A DNA stretch of 64,000 nt, taken from assembly GCF_033547095.1 (NCBI RefSeq), contig NZ_CP137852.1:3676001-3740000 (forward strand), written 5' to 3'. Source of the stretch: Sediminicoccus rosea (lineage in GTDB: Bacteria; Pseudomonadota; Alphaproteobacteria; Acetobacterales; Acetobacteraceae). Below are positions 1-10,500 of the stretch, one piece after another. Positions within the stretch are counted from its first letter, which is position 1; every line of letters starts with the position of its first letter. A program made the translations under genes and the position numbers. The notes under the pieces were generated by a model. It saw only the letters and a program-made list of their open reading frames with translations, had not been told where the DNA came from and did no database searches.

Positions 1-2
1 AA

Positions 3-701
3 TTCGGCATCGAGCGCCAGTGGGACGGCATGGGGCGCACGCGGCTGGCCGTGCTGGGCAGCCCGCGCGCGGTGGGCGTCTCCGCCCGGCACAGCCAGCG
101 GCTGGGCGAGGCGGACATCGCCGCCTCGGGCGCCTGGAACCAGCCCTATTGGGAAACAATGATGGCCTTCGCGGGCTACGCGGTCCGTGACCATGCGGTG
201 CTCGATCTCGGGACGGTCACCGGCCAGGGCATCGGCCTGCGCGTCGGCGGCGGCTTCGTGCGCTACGGCCTGCCCACGCGAGCCGATGTGGCGCAGGGCG
301 GCACGGTGAACGCCACGCTCAACTGGACCGCGCCGGAGGCGTGGATGCCGGTGGAGCAATGGCGCGCGCGCCTCGGCTATCACCTCTTCGCCGAGTATCT
401 CTCGGGCGTCGCGCAGGCCCCGACCGCGCAGGGGCCCTCCATGCCGCTGCTCGATGTCCGCACGCGTGAGGTGCATCGGCTGGAGGGCGCGCTCTCGGGT
501 CCGGCTGGGCCCGCCCAGGTCACGCTGCTCGGCGGCTATGCCTGGGATCGCTATGGCGGCTCCGGCCCGGTCGCGTTGCTGCGCGCCACCAACCGGGATG
601 AGGCCCGGCTCTCCTTCGGCATCGAGGCCGGCGTCGGCCCCTCGCTCGCCGAGAATGCGCGCGCGGTGTGGCGCGCGGGCGGCTTCCTGGTCTGGCGCTG
701 A
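3..701 (+). CDS. 3' part of a probable outer-membrane beta-barrel protein (5' end outside window)
   Basis: The reading frame is open from the left edge of the window to the stop at 699-701, so only the C-terminal ~232 residues are visible. The sequence alternates short hydrophobic, Gly- and aromatic-rich strands with polar turns, as outer-membrane barrels do. The arrangement of GIGLRVGGGFVRYG, then RLGYHLFAEYL, then a strand with GGYAWDRYGG resembles the last strands of lipid A deacylase LpxR-type (DUF2219) barrels, but I see no catalytic residues that prove it. It ends in GGFLVWR, without the usual terminal Phe. A first internal ATG lies at 30, but upstream codons continue in frame. It could equally be another uncharacterised barrel. 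Confidence 0.55.
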   Translation, partial: FGIERQWDGMGRTRLAVLGSPRAVGVSARHSQRLGEADIAASGAWNQPYWETMMAFAGYAVRDHAVLDLGTVTGQGIGLRVGGGFVRYGLPTRADVAQGGTVNATLNWTAPEAWMPVEQWRARLGYHLFAEYLSGVAQAPTAQGPSMPLLDVRTREVHRLEGALSGPAGPAQVTLLGGYAWDRYGGSGPVALLRATNRDEARLSFGIEAGVGPSLAENARAVWRAGGFLVWR

Positions 702-890
702 CCCTGCCTCGCCAGGGGCTGCATCCCTGGCATGAGGAAAGCCGCTGCGCCGCTGCCGGCGATGCGGGGATGCGCCCCTCCCCGCAGGCCAAGGGCCGAC
801 CGGAACGGGGGATGGAGCGGTTCGTGGCGGCCCGGCTCAGGACTTGGTCCTTGGGCTGGTTGCGGTGATCCGCCTGGTTCCTGGGGCGAA

Positions 891-1076
891 GATCTTCAGA
901 TTGAAGTCCGTGGTGCCTTGGGCGCGATCATCGCGTTGGCGGCGGGTGCTCGTTCTGTGTCGGGGCCCTTAAGCGCAAAACGTCTCAGCTGTGTGGCTGA
1001 GGCGTTGTGTGTGTCGATCAAGATGGATGCGGCGACGCGCAAGCGACGATCCCAACCCACCATCGTCTGCATCTGA
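891..1076 (+). pseudogene. C-terminal remnant of a serine recombinase (copy 1)
   Basis: About 60 codons end at a stop at 1074-1076 and read as the tail of a large serine recombinase, with IEVRGALGAIIALAAG followed by AEALCVSIKMDAATR. No catalytic or zinc-ribbon part is present upstream. The same segment occurs again at 6506-6688 in the same orientation, at about 80 percent nucleotide identity by eye, without obvious gaps up to roughly 1046. Family assignment rests on resemblance to the tails of alphaproteobacterial recombinase-family proteins. The stretch 702-890 between this and the barrel gene holds nothing I recognise. Confidence 0.5.
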
Positions 1077-1230
1077 ACGGGGCACAGACTAACGGGGCAA
1101 CCGCGATAGCGGCGCGTGCCGCCTCAGCCCGGCTCGATCGACAGCACGCGGCGGATTTCCGCGCCCCAGATCCCGATGGCGGAAGGGTTGCGCCCCCCCG
1201 GCAGGGCCGCCACGTCGAACAGCTCGTCGA

Positions 1231-1713
1231 TACTTCCCCGCCCGGAACCTCGCCGAGTTCATTGCGGTGGCGAAGGCGCGGCCGAACACGATCAGTGTCG
1301 GGACGCCGCCAGCGGCCGGCATGGCGCATCTGGCGCTCGCCGCCTTCGAGCAGAAGGCCGGCATCCGCCTCGTGCATGCGCCTTACCGCGGAGGCGCGGA
1401 TGCGGCGCGCGACATCATGGCCGGCAGCATCGAGGCGGCGCTGATCACCACCTCCTCCATCCGGCCACCCGTGCAGGCCGGGCGCGCGCGAATCCTGGCG
1501 GTAACGAGCCTGGAGCGCATCGCCTCCCTGCCCGATGTGCCAACCATCGCGGAATCGGGGTTCCCTGGCTTCGAGATGAACGACTGGAACGGCCTCTTCA
1601 CCGCGACCGGCACGCCTGCAGCGGGCATCACGCGGTGGGCGGCGGTGGCCGCGGTCTCGGCCCGCGCCCCTGCCGTCCGCGCACGCATGGACCCAGCCGG
1701 GGCGATCATGGCT
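1231..1713 (+). pseudogene. Truncated duplicate of a Bug-family (TTT transporter) binding protein gene
   Basis: This segment lacks the first ~130 codons and the last ~30 codons of a tripartite tricarboxylate transporter binding protein. It matches 25440-25925 of the intact gene at 25047-26018 almost base for base; I count only about twenty differences over ~460 bp, many at third positions. Similarity starts abruptly near 1231 and stops near 1713, where an unrelated sequence takes over. No signal peptide or ribosome-binding site remains, so it should not yield a working protein. The near identity implies a recent duplication or recombination between two loci 24 kb apart. Confidence 0.8.
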
Positions 1714-1801
1714 GGACATCGTCACCCCACGGGGGTGCCAGAACATGATTGCCGCAGCGGGGTCTGCTCCGAACCGAGGGTTCAGGTTCCAGGCATGGGA
1801 A

Positions 1802-1829
1802 TGGACAGCCCAGGGACCGCAGCTATAAT
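1802..1829 (+). promoter_or_regulatory. Candidate sigma-70 promoter of the RTX protein gene
   Basis: TGGACA at 1802-1807 is followed after 16 bp by a perfect TATAAT at 1824-1829. It sits in an AT-rich patch, 1820-1855, that stands out in GC-rich DNA. The RTX gene starts 46 bp downstream. This is sequence inspection only. Confidence 0.5.
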
Positions 1830-1874
1830 TTGAATATTATCATTTTCCGTTAACCCCGACGCAGGGCGAAAGCC

Positions 1875-4800
1875 ATGGCTGGTTCGCAACTTACCGGCCT
1901 GACCGGGGCCATCAACTTCCGCGAGAGCGACACCAACGCCGCCCCGCGGCTGCTGGATTCGGACGTCACGTTCACGCTGGGCGCTTCCCTGGCTGGCGGA
2001 CGGCTGGTGGTCTCTGGCCTGCTCGCGGAGGATCGCATCTCGATCCTCGAAGAGGGCGGCGGCGGGCAGATCAGCCTGTTCGGTCAGGACGTGCTCCATG
2101 ACGGTCTCACCATCGGTCGCCTCGCCGGCGGCGTCGGCGCCGATTTCACCGTCACCTTCAACGCCGACGCGACCGAATTGGCAGTGGATGCGATCATCCA
2201 ACGCCTCGCCTATGCCAATGTCAGCGACACGCCGACCGCCACGCGCACCCTTACCGTGAACCTGTTCGATGCCGCGGGCCGGGGCCTGAACGCGATCGGC
2301 CCCCTGACATCACTGACGGGCGGTGATAATCCGCTTGCCGGCCGAGGTGGCGGGGATGCGAGCCGGCCGGCCTTCGTGGACCTCGACGGTGACGGCGATG
2401 CCGACCTCGTCTCGGGCAACGCTACCGGCGAGTTCCTCGCCTGGCGCAACACCGGCAGCGCCACCGCGCCCGAGTTCACCCCTCTCACCGGCAGCGACAA
2501 TCCCTTCAACGGCCTGGATGCGGGTCAACGCAGTGCGCCTAGCTTCGTCGACTTCGACGGCGATGGCGATCTCGACCTCGTCTCGGGCAATGCCGCCGGC
2601 GCGTTCCTCGCCTGGCGCAACACCGGCAGCGCCACCGCGCCCGTCTTCACTCCCCTCACCGACAGCGACAACCCCTTCGCCCGTCTCCAGATGGTGATCG
2701 GATACACCGCACCGGAGTTCGTGGACCTCGATGCCGATGGCGACCTCGACCTCGTCTCGGGCAGCCTGTTCGGGGACCTGGGCCTCTGGCGCAACACCGG
2801 CAGCCATGCGGCGCCGGTCTTCACCCCGCTGGTCGGCAGCGCAAATCCCCTCTCCGGCCTGTCCGCCGGCATCTTCGCCGGGCCTCGCTTCCTGGACCTC
2901 GACGGCGATCTCGACCTCGACCTCGTCTCGGGCGACTACTTCGCAGGCATCCGGGCCTGGCAAAACATCGGCGACAGCGCGACACCCGTCTTCATCGAGC
3001 TTACCGGCAGCGACAATCCCTTCAACGGATTCACCACCGGGGAATTCAGCGCGGCAACCTTCGCCGACCTCGACGGCGATGACGACCTCGACCTCGTCGC
3101 AGCCATGTTCGACGGGACCCTCCTCACATGGCGCAACGGTGCAACGCCGGTCCCCCGCATCACCGTCACCGTCACCGCGGAGAATGATGGGCCCATCATC
3201 ACCTCTGCCACGACGGCCAGCTGGGCCGAGAACGCCACCGGCCCCGTCTATCAGGCGGCCGCCACGGACGCCGACGGGGGCGGCAGCTTCACCTGGTCGC
3301 TCGGTGGCCCGGATGCACTTCTGTTCGCCATCAGCGCCACCGGTGAGGTGACCTTCCGCGCAGCGCCGGATTTCGAGGCGCCAGGCGATGCGGATGGCGA
3401 CAACGTCTACGAGATCACCATCACCGCCCGTGACGGCACGACCGACGGACTGCCGCAGGCCGTGGCGATCACAGTGACGAATGTGATCGAACGCTCCGCG
3501 CTGACGGGCCTCGGCCCCGCCGCGGCCTTTGCCGAGAACACGGTGAACGGTGCGCCGCAACTGCTGGACGCGGACGTCATCACCACGCTCGACCTCCCGC
3601 TGGCTGGCGGACGGCTGGTGGTCTCAGGTCTGCTCGCGGAAGATCGCATCTCGATCCTGGAAGAGAGCGGTGGCGGGCAGATCAGCCTGCGCGGCCAGGA
3701 TGTGCTCCATGGCGGCCTCACCATCGGTCGCTTCGCCGGCGGGGTCGGCGCCGATTTCACCGTCACCTTCAACACCGATGCGACCGGGGCGGCGGTGGAT
3801 GCGCTGATCCAGCGCCTCGCCTATGCCAATGTCAGCGACACGCCGACCACCACACGCGACCTGACGATCAACGTCGTGGACGGCGCCGGGCGAGAGCTGG
3901 GCCGAGGCATCGGCGTCCTGACGTCGCTCACGGGCGGTGACAATCCGCTTGTCGGCCTGGATGGCGGCGGTGCGAGCCGGCCGGTCTTCGCGGACCTGGA
4001 CGGCGACGGCGATCTCGACCTGGTCGCTGGCCATGCGAGCGGCGAGTTCCGCGCCTGGCGCAACACGGGCAGCGCCAGCGCGCCCGAGTTCACCCCTCTC
4101 ACCGGCAGCGACAATCCCTTCAACGGCCTGGATGCGGGTCAATTCAGCGCGCCAAGCTTCGTCGACCTCGACGGCGATGGCGATCTCGACCTCGTCTCGG
4201 GCAATGCCGCCGGCGAGTTCCTCGCCTGGCGCAACACGGGCAGCACCACCGCGCCCGTCTTCAACCCCCTCACCGACAGCGACAACCCCTTCGCCCGTCT
4301 CCAGATGGTGATCGGATACACCGCACCGGAGTTCGTGGACCTCGATGCCGATGGCGACCTCGACCTCGCCTCGGGCAGCCTGTTCGGGGAGCTGGGCTTC
4401 TGGCGCAACACCGGCAGCCATGCGGCGCCGGTCTTCACCCCGCTGGCCGGCAGCGCGAATCCCCTCGCCGGCCTGTCCGGCGGCATCTTCGCCGGGCCCC
4501 GCTTCCTGGACCTCGACGGCGATCTCGACCTCGACCTCGTCTCGGGCAACTACTTCGAAGGGATCCGGGCCTGGCAAAACACCGGCGACAGCGAGGCACC
4601 TGTCTTCATCGAACTCACCGGCAGCGACAATCCCTTCAACGGACTCACCAGCGGGGAGTTCAGCGCGGCAACCTTCGCCGACCTCGACGGCGATGACGAC
4701 CTCGACCTCGTCTCGGGCATGTTCGATGGAACCTTCCTCACATGGCGGAACACGTCGCAACTGCCGAGGATCACGGTCACCGTCACCGCGGAGAATGATG

Positions 4801-6500
4801 CGCCCACCATCACCTCCGCCGCCCGCGTCAGCGTCCGCGAGGATGCAGGGGGCGTCATTCATCAGGCCTCCGCCCACGATCGCGACGGCACCACGGAGTT
4901 CACCTGGTCCCTCTCCGGCGCCGACGCGGCAAGGTTCAGGATCAACCCGACCAACGGGGCGATCAGCTTCGCCACTCCTCCCGATTTCGAAGCGCCCGGC
5001 GATGCCGATCGCGACAACGACTATGACGTCACGCTCATCGCCAACGACGGGACGGTGGGAACCACGCAGGCGTTGACCATCACCGTCACGGATGTTCCCG
5101 ACGGTGTGATCCGCCTGGGTGGCCCCGGCAAAGACAGGCTGGTCGGAACGAACGCGAATGACACCCTGTTCGGCGGCGGGGGCGATGACTTGCTCAATGG
5201 CGTGCTGGGTGCCGACAGCATGGAAGGCGGTACAGGGAACGACACCTATGTCGTGGACCATTTGGCCGACGCCACGGTCGAGCTGACCGCCGGCGGCTTT
5301 GACCGCGTCGTGAGTTCACTCGGCTGGACGCTGGCGGCCGAGGTGGAGCGGCTGAGCCTGACGGGCACGGGCGACATCAACGGCACTGGGAATGCCCTGG
5401 CCAATCGGCTGGAAGGCAATGGCGGCGCCAATATCCTCGATGGCAGAGAGGACAACGACTCGCTGTATGGCGGCGCCGGCAATGACACGCTGCTCGGCGG
5501 CAACGGCGCCGACCGGCTGGACGGGGGCCTGGGCGCCGACCGGATGGCAGGTGGCGCCAATGATGACACCTACATCGTGGACGACCCGGGCGATCAGACG
5601 GTCGAGGCGGCGGGTGAAGGCCGTGACCGCGTCGTGAGTTCGCTCAGTTGGACACTTGCCGCCGAAGTGGAGCGGCTGAGTCTGAAGGGCACGGGCGACA
5701 TCAACGGTACCGGCAACGCGCGGGCCAATCGCTTGGACGGCAATGCAGGCGCCAACATGCTCGATGGCAGAGAGGGCAACGACTCGCTCTATGGCGGCGC
5801 AGGGACCGACTCCCTGTTGGGCGGCGAAGGCCATGACCTGATGGATGGCGGGCTGGGCGCCGACCGGATGCTAGGTGGCGCCAATGATGACACTTACATC
5901 GTGGACGACCCGGGCGATCAGACGGTCGAGGCTGCGGGTGGGGGCCTTGACCGCGTCATGAGTTCGCTCAGCTGGACGTTGGCCGCCGAAATGGAGCGGC
6001 TAAGTCTGACGGGCACGGGCGACACGAACGGCACCGCCAACGCACTGGCCAATCGCTTGGACGGCAATGCAGGCGGCAACATCCTCGATGGCAGAGAAGG
6101 CAACGACTCGCTTTATGGTGGCGCCGGCAGCGACACGCTGCTCGGCGGCGAAGGAGCAGACCGGCTGGATGGCGGCCTGGGATGGGATCGCTTGACGGGT
6201 GGCACTGGCGCTGACGTCTTCGTCTTCCGCAGCATAGCCGAAGCAGACGGAGACGTGGTGACCGACTTTGGCCGGGCGGACGGCGATCGGTATGATCTTC
6301 GCGCCATTGACGCGGACACGCTTCTGGCCGGGAACCAAGCTTTCGCCTGGATTGGCGGCGCGCGGTTCGGCGGTGTCGCGGGACAGCTACGCTTCGCCGA
6401 TGGTGCCCTTCAGGGTGACGTGAATGGCGATGGCGTGGCCGATTTCGGCATCATGCTTCTGGGCGTCGCCACGCTGACCACGAGTAGCATCTGGCTGTAG
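1875..6500 (+). CDS. Large RTX protein with FG-GAP/VCBS-like, cadherin-like and hemolysin-type calcium-binding repeats
   Basis: 1541 residues with no N-terminal signal peptide, as expected for type I secretion. Residues ~1-535 and ~538-1070 are two copies of one module. Each has a beta domain, then five to six FG-GAP/VCBS-like repeats (DLDGDGDLDLVSGN...WRNTGS), then a cadherin-like domain ending in an ITVT strand. From ~1080 to ~1435 there are nonapeptide calcium-binding blocks (GGxGxDxLxGG; GREGNDSLYGGAGSD) in three to four ~110-residue repeats separated by DDTYIVDDPGDQTVE segments. The last ~100 residues resemble the serralysin-type C-terminal domain that acts as the secretion signal. No protease or lipase active site is visible, so an adhesin or surface-layer role is likely. 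No type I secretion genes lie nearby. The start follows a weak AGGGCG. Confidence 0.9.
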   Translation: MAGSQLTGLTGAINFRESDTNAAPRLLDSDVTFTLGASLAGGRLVVSGLLAEDRISILEEGGGGQISLFGQDVLHDGLTIGRLAGGVGADFTVTFNADATELAVDAIIQRLAYANVSDTPTATRTLTVNLFDAAGRGLNAIGPLTSLTGGDNPLAGRGGGDASRPAFVDLDGDGDADLVSGNATGEFLAWRNTGSATAPEFTPLTGSDNPFNGLDAGQRSAPSFVDFDGDGDLDLVSGNAAGAFLAWRNTGSATAPVFTPLTDSDNPFARLQMVIGYTAPEFVDLDADGDLDLVSGSLFGDLGLWRNTGSHAAPVFTPLVGSANPLSGLSAGIFAGPRFLDLDGDLDLDLVSGDYFAGIRAWQNIGDSATPVFIELTGSDNPFNGFTTGEFSAATFADLDGDDDLDLVAAMFDGTLLTWRNGATPVPRITVTVTAENDGPIITSATTASWAENATGPVYQAAATDADGGGSFTWSLGGPDALLFAISATGEVTFRAAPDFEAPGDADGDNVYEITITARDGTTDGLPQAVAITVTNVIERSALTGLGPAAAFAENTVNGAPQLLDADVITTLDLPLAGGRLVVSGLLAEDRISILEESGGGQISLRGQDVLHGGLTIGRFAGGVGADFTVTFNTDATGAAVDALIQRLAYANVSDTPTTTRDLTINVVDGAGRELGRGIGVLTSLTGGDNPLVGLDGGGASRPVFADLDGDGDLDLVAGHASGEFRAWRNTGSASAPEFTPLTGSDNPFNGLDAGQFSAPSFVDLDGDGDLDLVSGNAAGEFLAWRNTGSTTAPVFNPLTDSDNPFARLQMVIGYTAPEFVDLDADGDLDLASGSLFGELGFWRNTGSHAAPVFTPLAGSANPLAGLSGGIFAGPRFLDLDGDLDLDLVSGNYFEGIRAWQNTGDSEAPVFIELTGSDNPFNGLTSGEFSAATFADLDGDDDLDLVSGMFDGTFLTWRNTSQLPRITVTVTAENDAPTITSAARVSVREDAGGVIHQASAHDRDGTTEFTWSLSGADAARFRINPTNGAISFATPPDFEAPGDADRDNDYDVTLIANDGTVGTTQALTITVTDVPDGVIRLGGPGKDRLVGTNANDTLFGGGGDDLLNGVLGADSMEGGTGNDTYVVDHLADATVELTAGGFDRVVSSLGWTLAAEVERLSLTGTGDINGTGNALANRLEGNGGANILDGREDNDSLYGGAGNDTLLGGNGADRLDGGLGADRMAGGANDDTYIVDDPGDQTVEAAGEGRDRVVSSLSWTLAAEVERLSLKGTGDINGTGNARANRLDGNAGANMLDGREGNDSLYGGAGTDSLLGGEGHDLMDGGLGADRMLGGANDDTYIVDDPGDQTVEAAGGGLDRVMSSLSWTLAAEMERLSLTGTGDTNGTANALANRLDGNAGGNILDGREGNDSLYGGAGSDTLLGGEGADRLDGGLGWDRLTGGTGADVFVFRSIAEADGDVVTDFGRADGDRYDLRAIDADTLLAGNQAFAWIGGARFGGVAGQLRFADGALQGDVNGDGVADFGIMLLGVATLTTSSIWL

Positions 6501-6505
6501 GCCCG

Positions 6506-6688
6506 GGCGAGCTTCGGATTGAGGTGCGCGGTGCCTTGGGAGCGATCCTCGCCTTGGCGGAGGGCGCTCCTTCTGTTTCGGGTGCTGGAAATGCAAAGCG
6601 CTTCAGCTGTTTGGCTGAGGCGTTGTGTGTGCAGATCAAGATGGATGCGGAGACACGCAGACGGCTTGATTTGCGGCTGGCCGCTTAG
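6506..6688 (+). pseudogene. C-terminal remnant of a serine recombinase (copy 2)
   Basis: Five bases after the RTX stop codon an open frame reads GELRIEVRGALGAILALAEG, then AEALCVQIKMDAETR, and stops at 6686-6688. It is the partner of the remnant at 891-1076 and lies in the same orientation. Similarity between the two fades near 6660, which is about where the IS5-type element should begin, so the last residues are probably encoded by the IS end. No start codon or catalytic part is present. Confidence 0.5.
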
Positions 6689-7309
6689 GTCGTGGACTCG
6701 TCGGCCCGCACCCAGAGGCGAGCGGCGGCGAGGTCGTTGCGGGCGAGCTTGTCGAAGCGGATAGCGATACGTCGGAAGTGCTTCCGCTTGTTGAAGAAGC
6801 GCTCGACGAGGTCGGACACGGTAGCCTTGTCGGAGGGCTGGCCCGGGGCGATGGAGAGCGCGATGGGTAGCCCAGACCCGTCGACCACGGCGTTGGTCTT
6901 CGTGCTCAGTCCCCCACGGGAGCGACCAATGGCGTGATCCGCCCCCCTTTTTTCCGCCTGCCGCACGCTGGTGGGCGCGTACAATCGAGCTGTCGATCAG
7001 ATGTAGGGACTGCGGCGAACGAGCCGCAAGCGCCTCGAAGATGCGAAGCCGCACGCCCGCCTTGGCCCAGCGGTTGTCGCGGTTTTGGGCCGTCGTGTAG
7101 GGGCCGTAGCGCTCCGGCCGGTCCCGCCTGGGCGAGCCGGTACGCGGCACGTAGAAGATCGCGTTCAGCACGCGCCGGTCGTCCACTCGCACGACGCCGC
7201 GTGGTTTGTTCGGCCGCAGGGGCGAGATGATCGCCCATTCCCCATCTGTCAGGTCGAACCGCGCCATCCCAGGGCTCCCAACATTCAGAAGCGTTGAATC
7301 AATCCGGCA
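6664..7309 (-). mobile_element. IS5-family (IS427-like) insertion sequence, approximate ends
   Basis: A small element built around one transposase on the minus strand. The left end is placed where similarity between the two recombinase remnants stops. A possible imperfect terminal repeat is GGCTTGATT near 6664 against the complement of the GAATCAATCC stretch near 7295-7305. The ends are estimates and no target duplication was identified. Confidence 0.5.
6685..7267 (-). CDS. IS5-family transposase in two frames (frameshifted)
   Basis: The first frame starts at 7267 with MARFDLTDGEW and carries the DUF4096-type N-terminal domain, through LHLIDSSIVRAHQRAAGGKK (D of the DDE triad within LIDSS). 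At a run of six A and six G (about 6945-6956) the reading must change frame. The second frame continues with GADHAIGRSRGGLSTK and DGSGLPIALSIAPGQ and ends at 6685. This two-frame arrangement is usual in IS427-type elements, where ribosomal frameshifting at a homopolymer joins the halves. A disabling one-base indel cannot be excluded. The C-terminal end is short, stopping soon after RRIAIRFDKLARNDLAAARL; I do not see the final conserved Glu helix, so it may be defective. Confidence 0.75.
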
Positions 7310-7540
7310 CGCGCGACACAAGGTTTGAGAGTGCGGAACCTAGCCGTCCCTCGGAGCGGAAATCCCCTCATCGTGTTGGCTGAACGGCTCGGGCGGATGA
7401 TGCCCCGCGCGTGTCGATCACCTTTCATGAAACCGGTGCGGCCGGTCATCCGGTGTTTACAGGTCTGAGCGTACCCGAAGGTGCGAACTGGTTGAGGCCC
7501 GAGTCTCGGGCCATCGCCAGCGCATGTTTCGGAGAATCCG
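7310..7540. other. Intergenic region upstream of the autotransporter
   Basis: No coding evidence and no clear promoter hexamers. A GGAGAA ribosome-binding site at 7531-7536 precedes the next start codon. Confidence 0.5.
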
Positions 7541-10500
7541 ATGAAGCGCCTGCCTGCCGCTCTGCTCGCCACCACCGCGCTGGTGGCCGTGATGTCCCTG
7601 GCACAACCGGCATGGAGCACCGGCGGCGCGGGCGGCAATGGCGGCGCCGGCGGGACGAACAGCGCCACGGCAACCGGGGGCGCCGGCGGCAACCGGACTG
7701 GAACCGCTGGTGGTGGTGGCGGCGGGGCCGGCGCCACGGGCGGCGCCGGTGGCTCGGCAGGCGCGGGCGCGGGCGGGGCTGGCGGCGCCACCGCCGGTGC
7801 AGCCGGCGCGGCCGGCCAGGATGGGGCCGGCGTTGGCGCTTCGGGCGGCGGCGGCGGCGCCCATGGCGCCGTGGGCATGCTCCTGCCCAGCGCGCCGACC
7901 ACGGGTGGTCAGGGCGGTCAGGGCGGCCAAGGCAGCGCGGGTGGCAGCGGCGGCGGCGGCGGCGCGGGCGGCTGGGGGGCCGCCGTGACATCCAATCCCG
8001 GCACCGCAACCCTGAACGCGACCCTCACCGGCGGCGATGGCGGCAATGGTGGCAGCGGCGGCGGGGGCGGGCTGAATGGCGGTGGCGGCGCGGGCGGCAC
8101 CGGCCTCCATCTCGGATCCGCCGTGACAAGGGTGACGATCAATGCCGCGGTCACCGGCGGCAATGGCGGCAATGCCACCTCGCCGGCCGCGGCCGGCGCC
8201 GGCGGCGCGGGCATCGCCATCGGCACCATCTTCACGACGAACCTGGTCATCGGCGCGGCCGTCTCGGGCGGATTGGCGGGCAATGGCGGAGCGCAGGGCT
8301 TCGCGCTCAGCACCGGCACCACCGGCGCGCATCGCCTGACCATCGCGCCGGGCGGCTCCCTGAACGGCGGCATCAGCATCGGCACCGGCTCCAGCCTCAC
8401 CCTCGCCCAGGCCACGGATGTGACGATCTCCAACGTCATTTCCGGTGGGGGCAGCTTGGAAATCGATGGCACGGGCATGGTGACGCTGAGCGGGGCGAAC
8501 ACCTATTCGGGCGGCACGATCCTCCTCTCGGGCGCCGTCTCGGTGGCAGCGGATGCGGCGCTCGGCCAGGTCAATAGCGGGGTGGGGCTGCGGGTGACGG
8601 GCAACAGCCGGTTGATCACCACGGCGAGCTTCTCCAGCAGCCGCGTCATCACCCTCAGCGCCCTCAACGGCGGCGTCTTCGCCCCCGCGCTCGGCACGGT
8701 GCTGACCCTGACCGGGAGCATCACCCAGAGTGGCACCCCGATCGCCGGCTTCACGGTGGCGGGCCAGGGCACGCTGATCTACACGGGCACCGGCGCGCCC
8801 CGCATGACGGCCATCAACACGGGCGCCACGCTGCAGATCGGCGCCGGCGGCACGACGGGCAGCCTGGGCACCGGCCCGATCACCAATGATGGCACGCTCA
8901 TCCTCAACCGCTCCAACACGCTCACGATGAACAATGCGATCTCGGGCACGGGCGGCCTCATCCACAACGGCACCGGCACCACCACGCTGGGCGGCACGCT
9001 CAGCTACACCGGCCCGACCCGGGTGCAGGCGGGGACGCTGGTGCTCACCACCGCCGGGCTGTTCTCGGGCGGCACCGCGCGCTTCGAGGTGGCCAGCGGC
9101 GCGACACTGAACCTCACCGGGCTGAGCGGCGTGCTGGCGGCCGCCACGCTCGATGGCGGCGGCGCGGTCCAGTTGCCGGGCAGTGGGCGGTTGAGCCTGA
9201 ACGGCGACAGCAGCTTCTCGGGCGTGATCTCGGGCGGCGCCGCGCTGCGGCTCGCGGGTGGCGCCACCATCCTCTCAGGCAGCAATACCTTCAGCGGCGG
9301 CACCACGATCGAGGCCGGCGCCACACTGCAACTGGGCCAGGGCGGCACCACGGGCTCCGTGCCCGGCGCCGTCGAGAACAATGGCACGCTGGCCTTCCAC
9401 CGCAGTGACGCCGTCAGCATGGCGGAGGCGATCAGCGGCACGGGCAGCCTCGTCCAGATGGGACCGGGCACGCTGACCCTGACCGGCGCCAACACTTATG
9501 CGGGCACCACGACCATCGCGGGCGGCACATTGCGGGTCGGCGATGGCGCGGCCAGCGGGACGCTCGGCGCCGGCGCGATCGTGAACAACGGCACGCTGGG
9601 CTTCGCCCGGCCCGATGCGATCAGCCTTCCGAACAACATGACCGGCACCGGCGCGCTCAGCCTGGCCTCGGGCACGGTGACCGCGACAGGCAGCCTCGGC
9701 CATGGCGGCGGCACCACGATCGGCAGCGGGGCACGGCTGAACATCGGCAATGGCGGCACAACCGGCAGCCTCGCGGGGAATGTCGTGAACAACGGCACGC
9801 TGAGCTTCGCCCGCAGTGACAACGTGACCTTCGCCGGCGCGATCTCCGGCCCTGGCGGCTTGCAGCAGAACGGCACCGGCAACCTGATCCTGACCGGGGC
9901 GAACACCTATACCGGCCCGACCGTGGTGAATTCCGGCACGCTCTCGGTGAACGGCTCCATCTCCAGCGCCTCGGTCATCACCGTGGCTGCCGGCGCCACG
10001 CTTGGGGGCTCGGGCCAGATGGGCGCGGTCACCGTACCGGCAGGCGGGACCATGGCGCCGGGGAATTCCATCGGCACGATCAACCTGGCCGGGCTTACCC
10101 TGGACAGCGGCTCCACCACCGCCATCGAGATCGAGGGCAGCGCGATCGACCGGATCAACGTGACGGGCAACGCGTCCCTCGGCGGCACGCTGCGCTTGCT
10201 GCCGCTCGGCGGGAGCTACAGGTTCGATACCACCTACGTCATCATCCAGGCCGGCAGCATCACCGGGAGCTTCGCGACGGTCACGACGGCCGGCAGTTTC
10301 GGCGCAGGTGTCACGCCGACGGTGAGCGTCACCGCGACCCAGGTCCAGCTGGCCCTGACGCCAGCAATCCTGCTGGCCACGCCAGAGCTCACCCCTGGGC
10401 CCACAGCCACAGACCCGGCTGCGCCCACCGTCGCGCGGGCGCCCGGCATCCCCGGCTTCCTGACCCATAATCTGCGCGCCACGGCAGCCGCGCTGGATGC

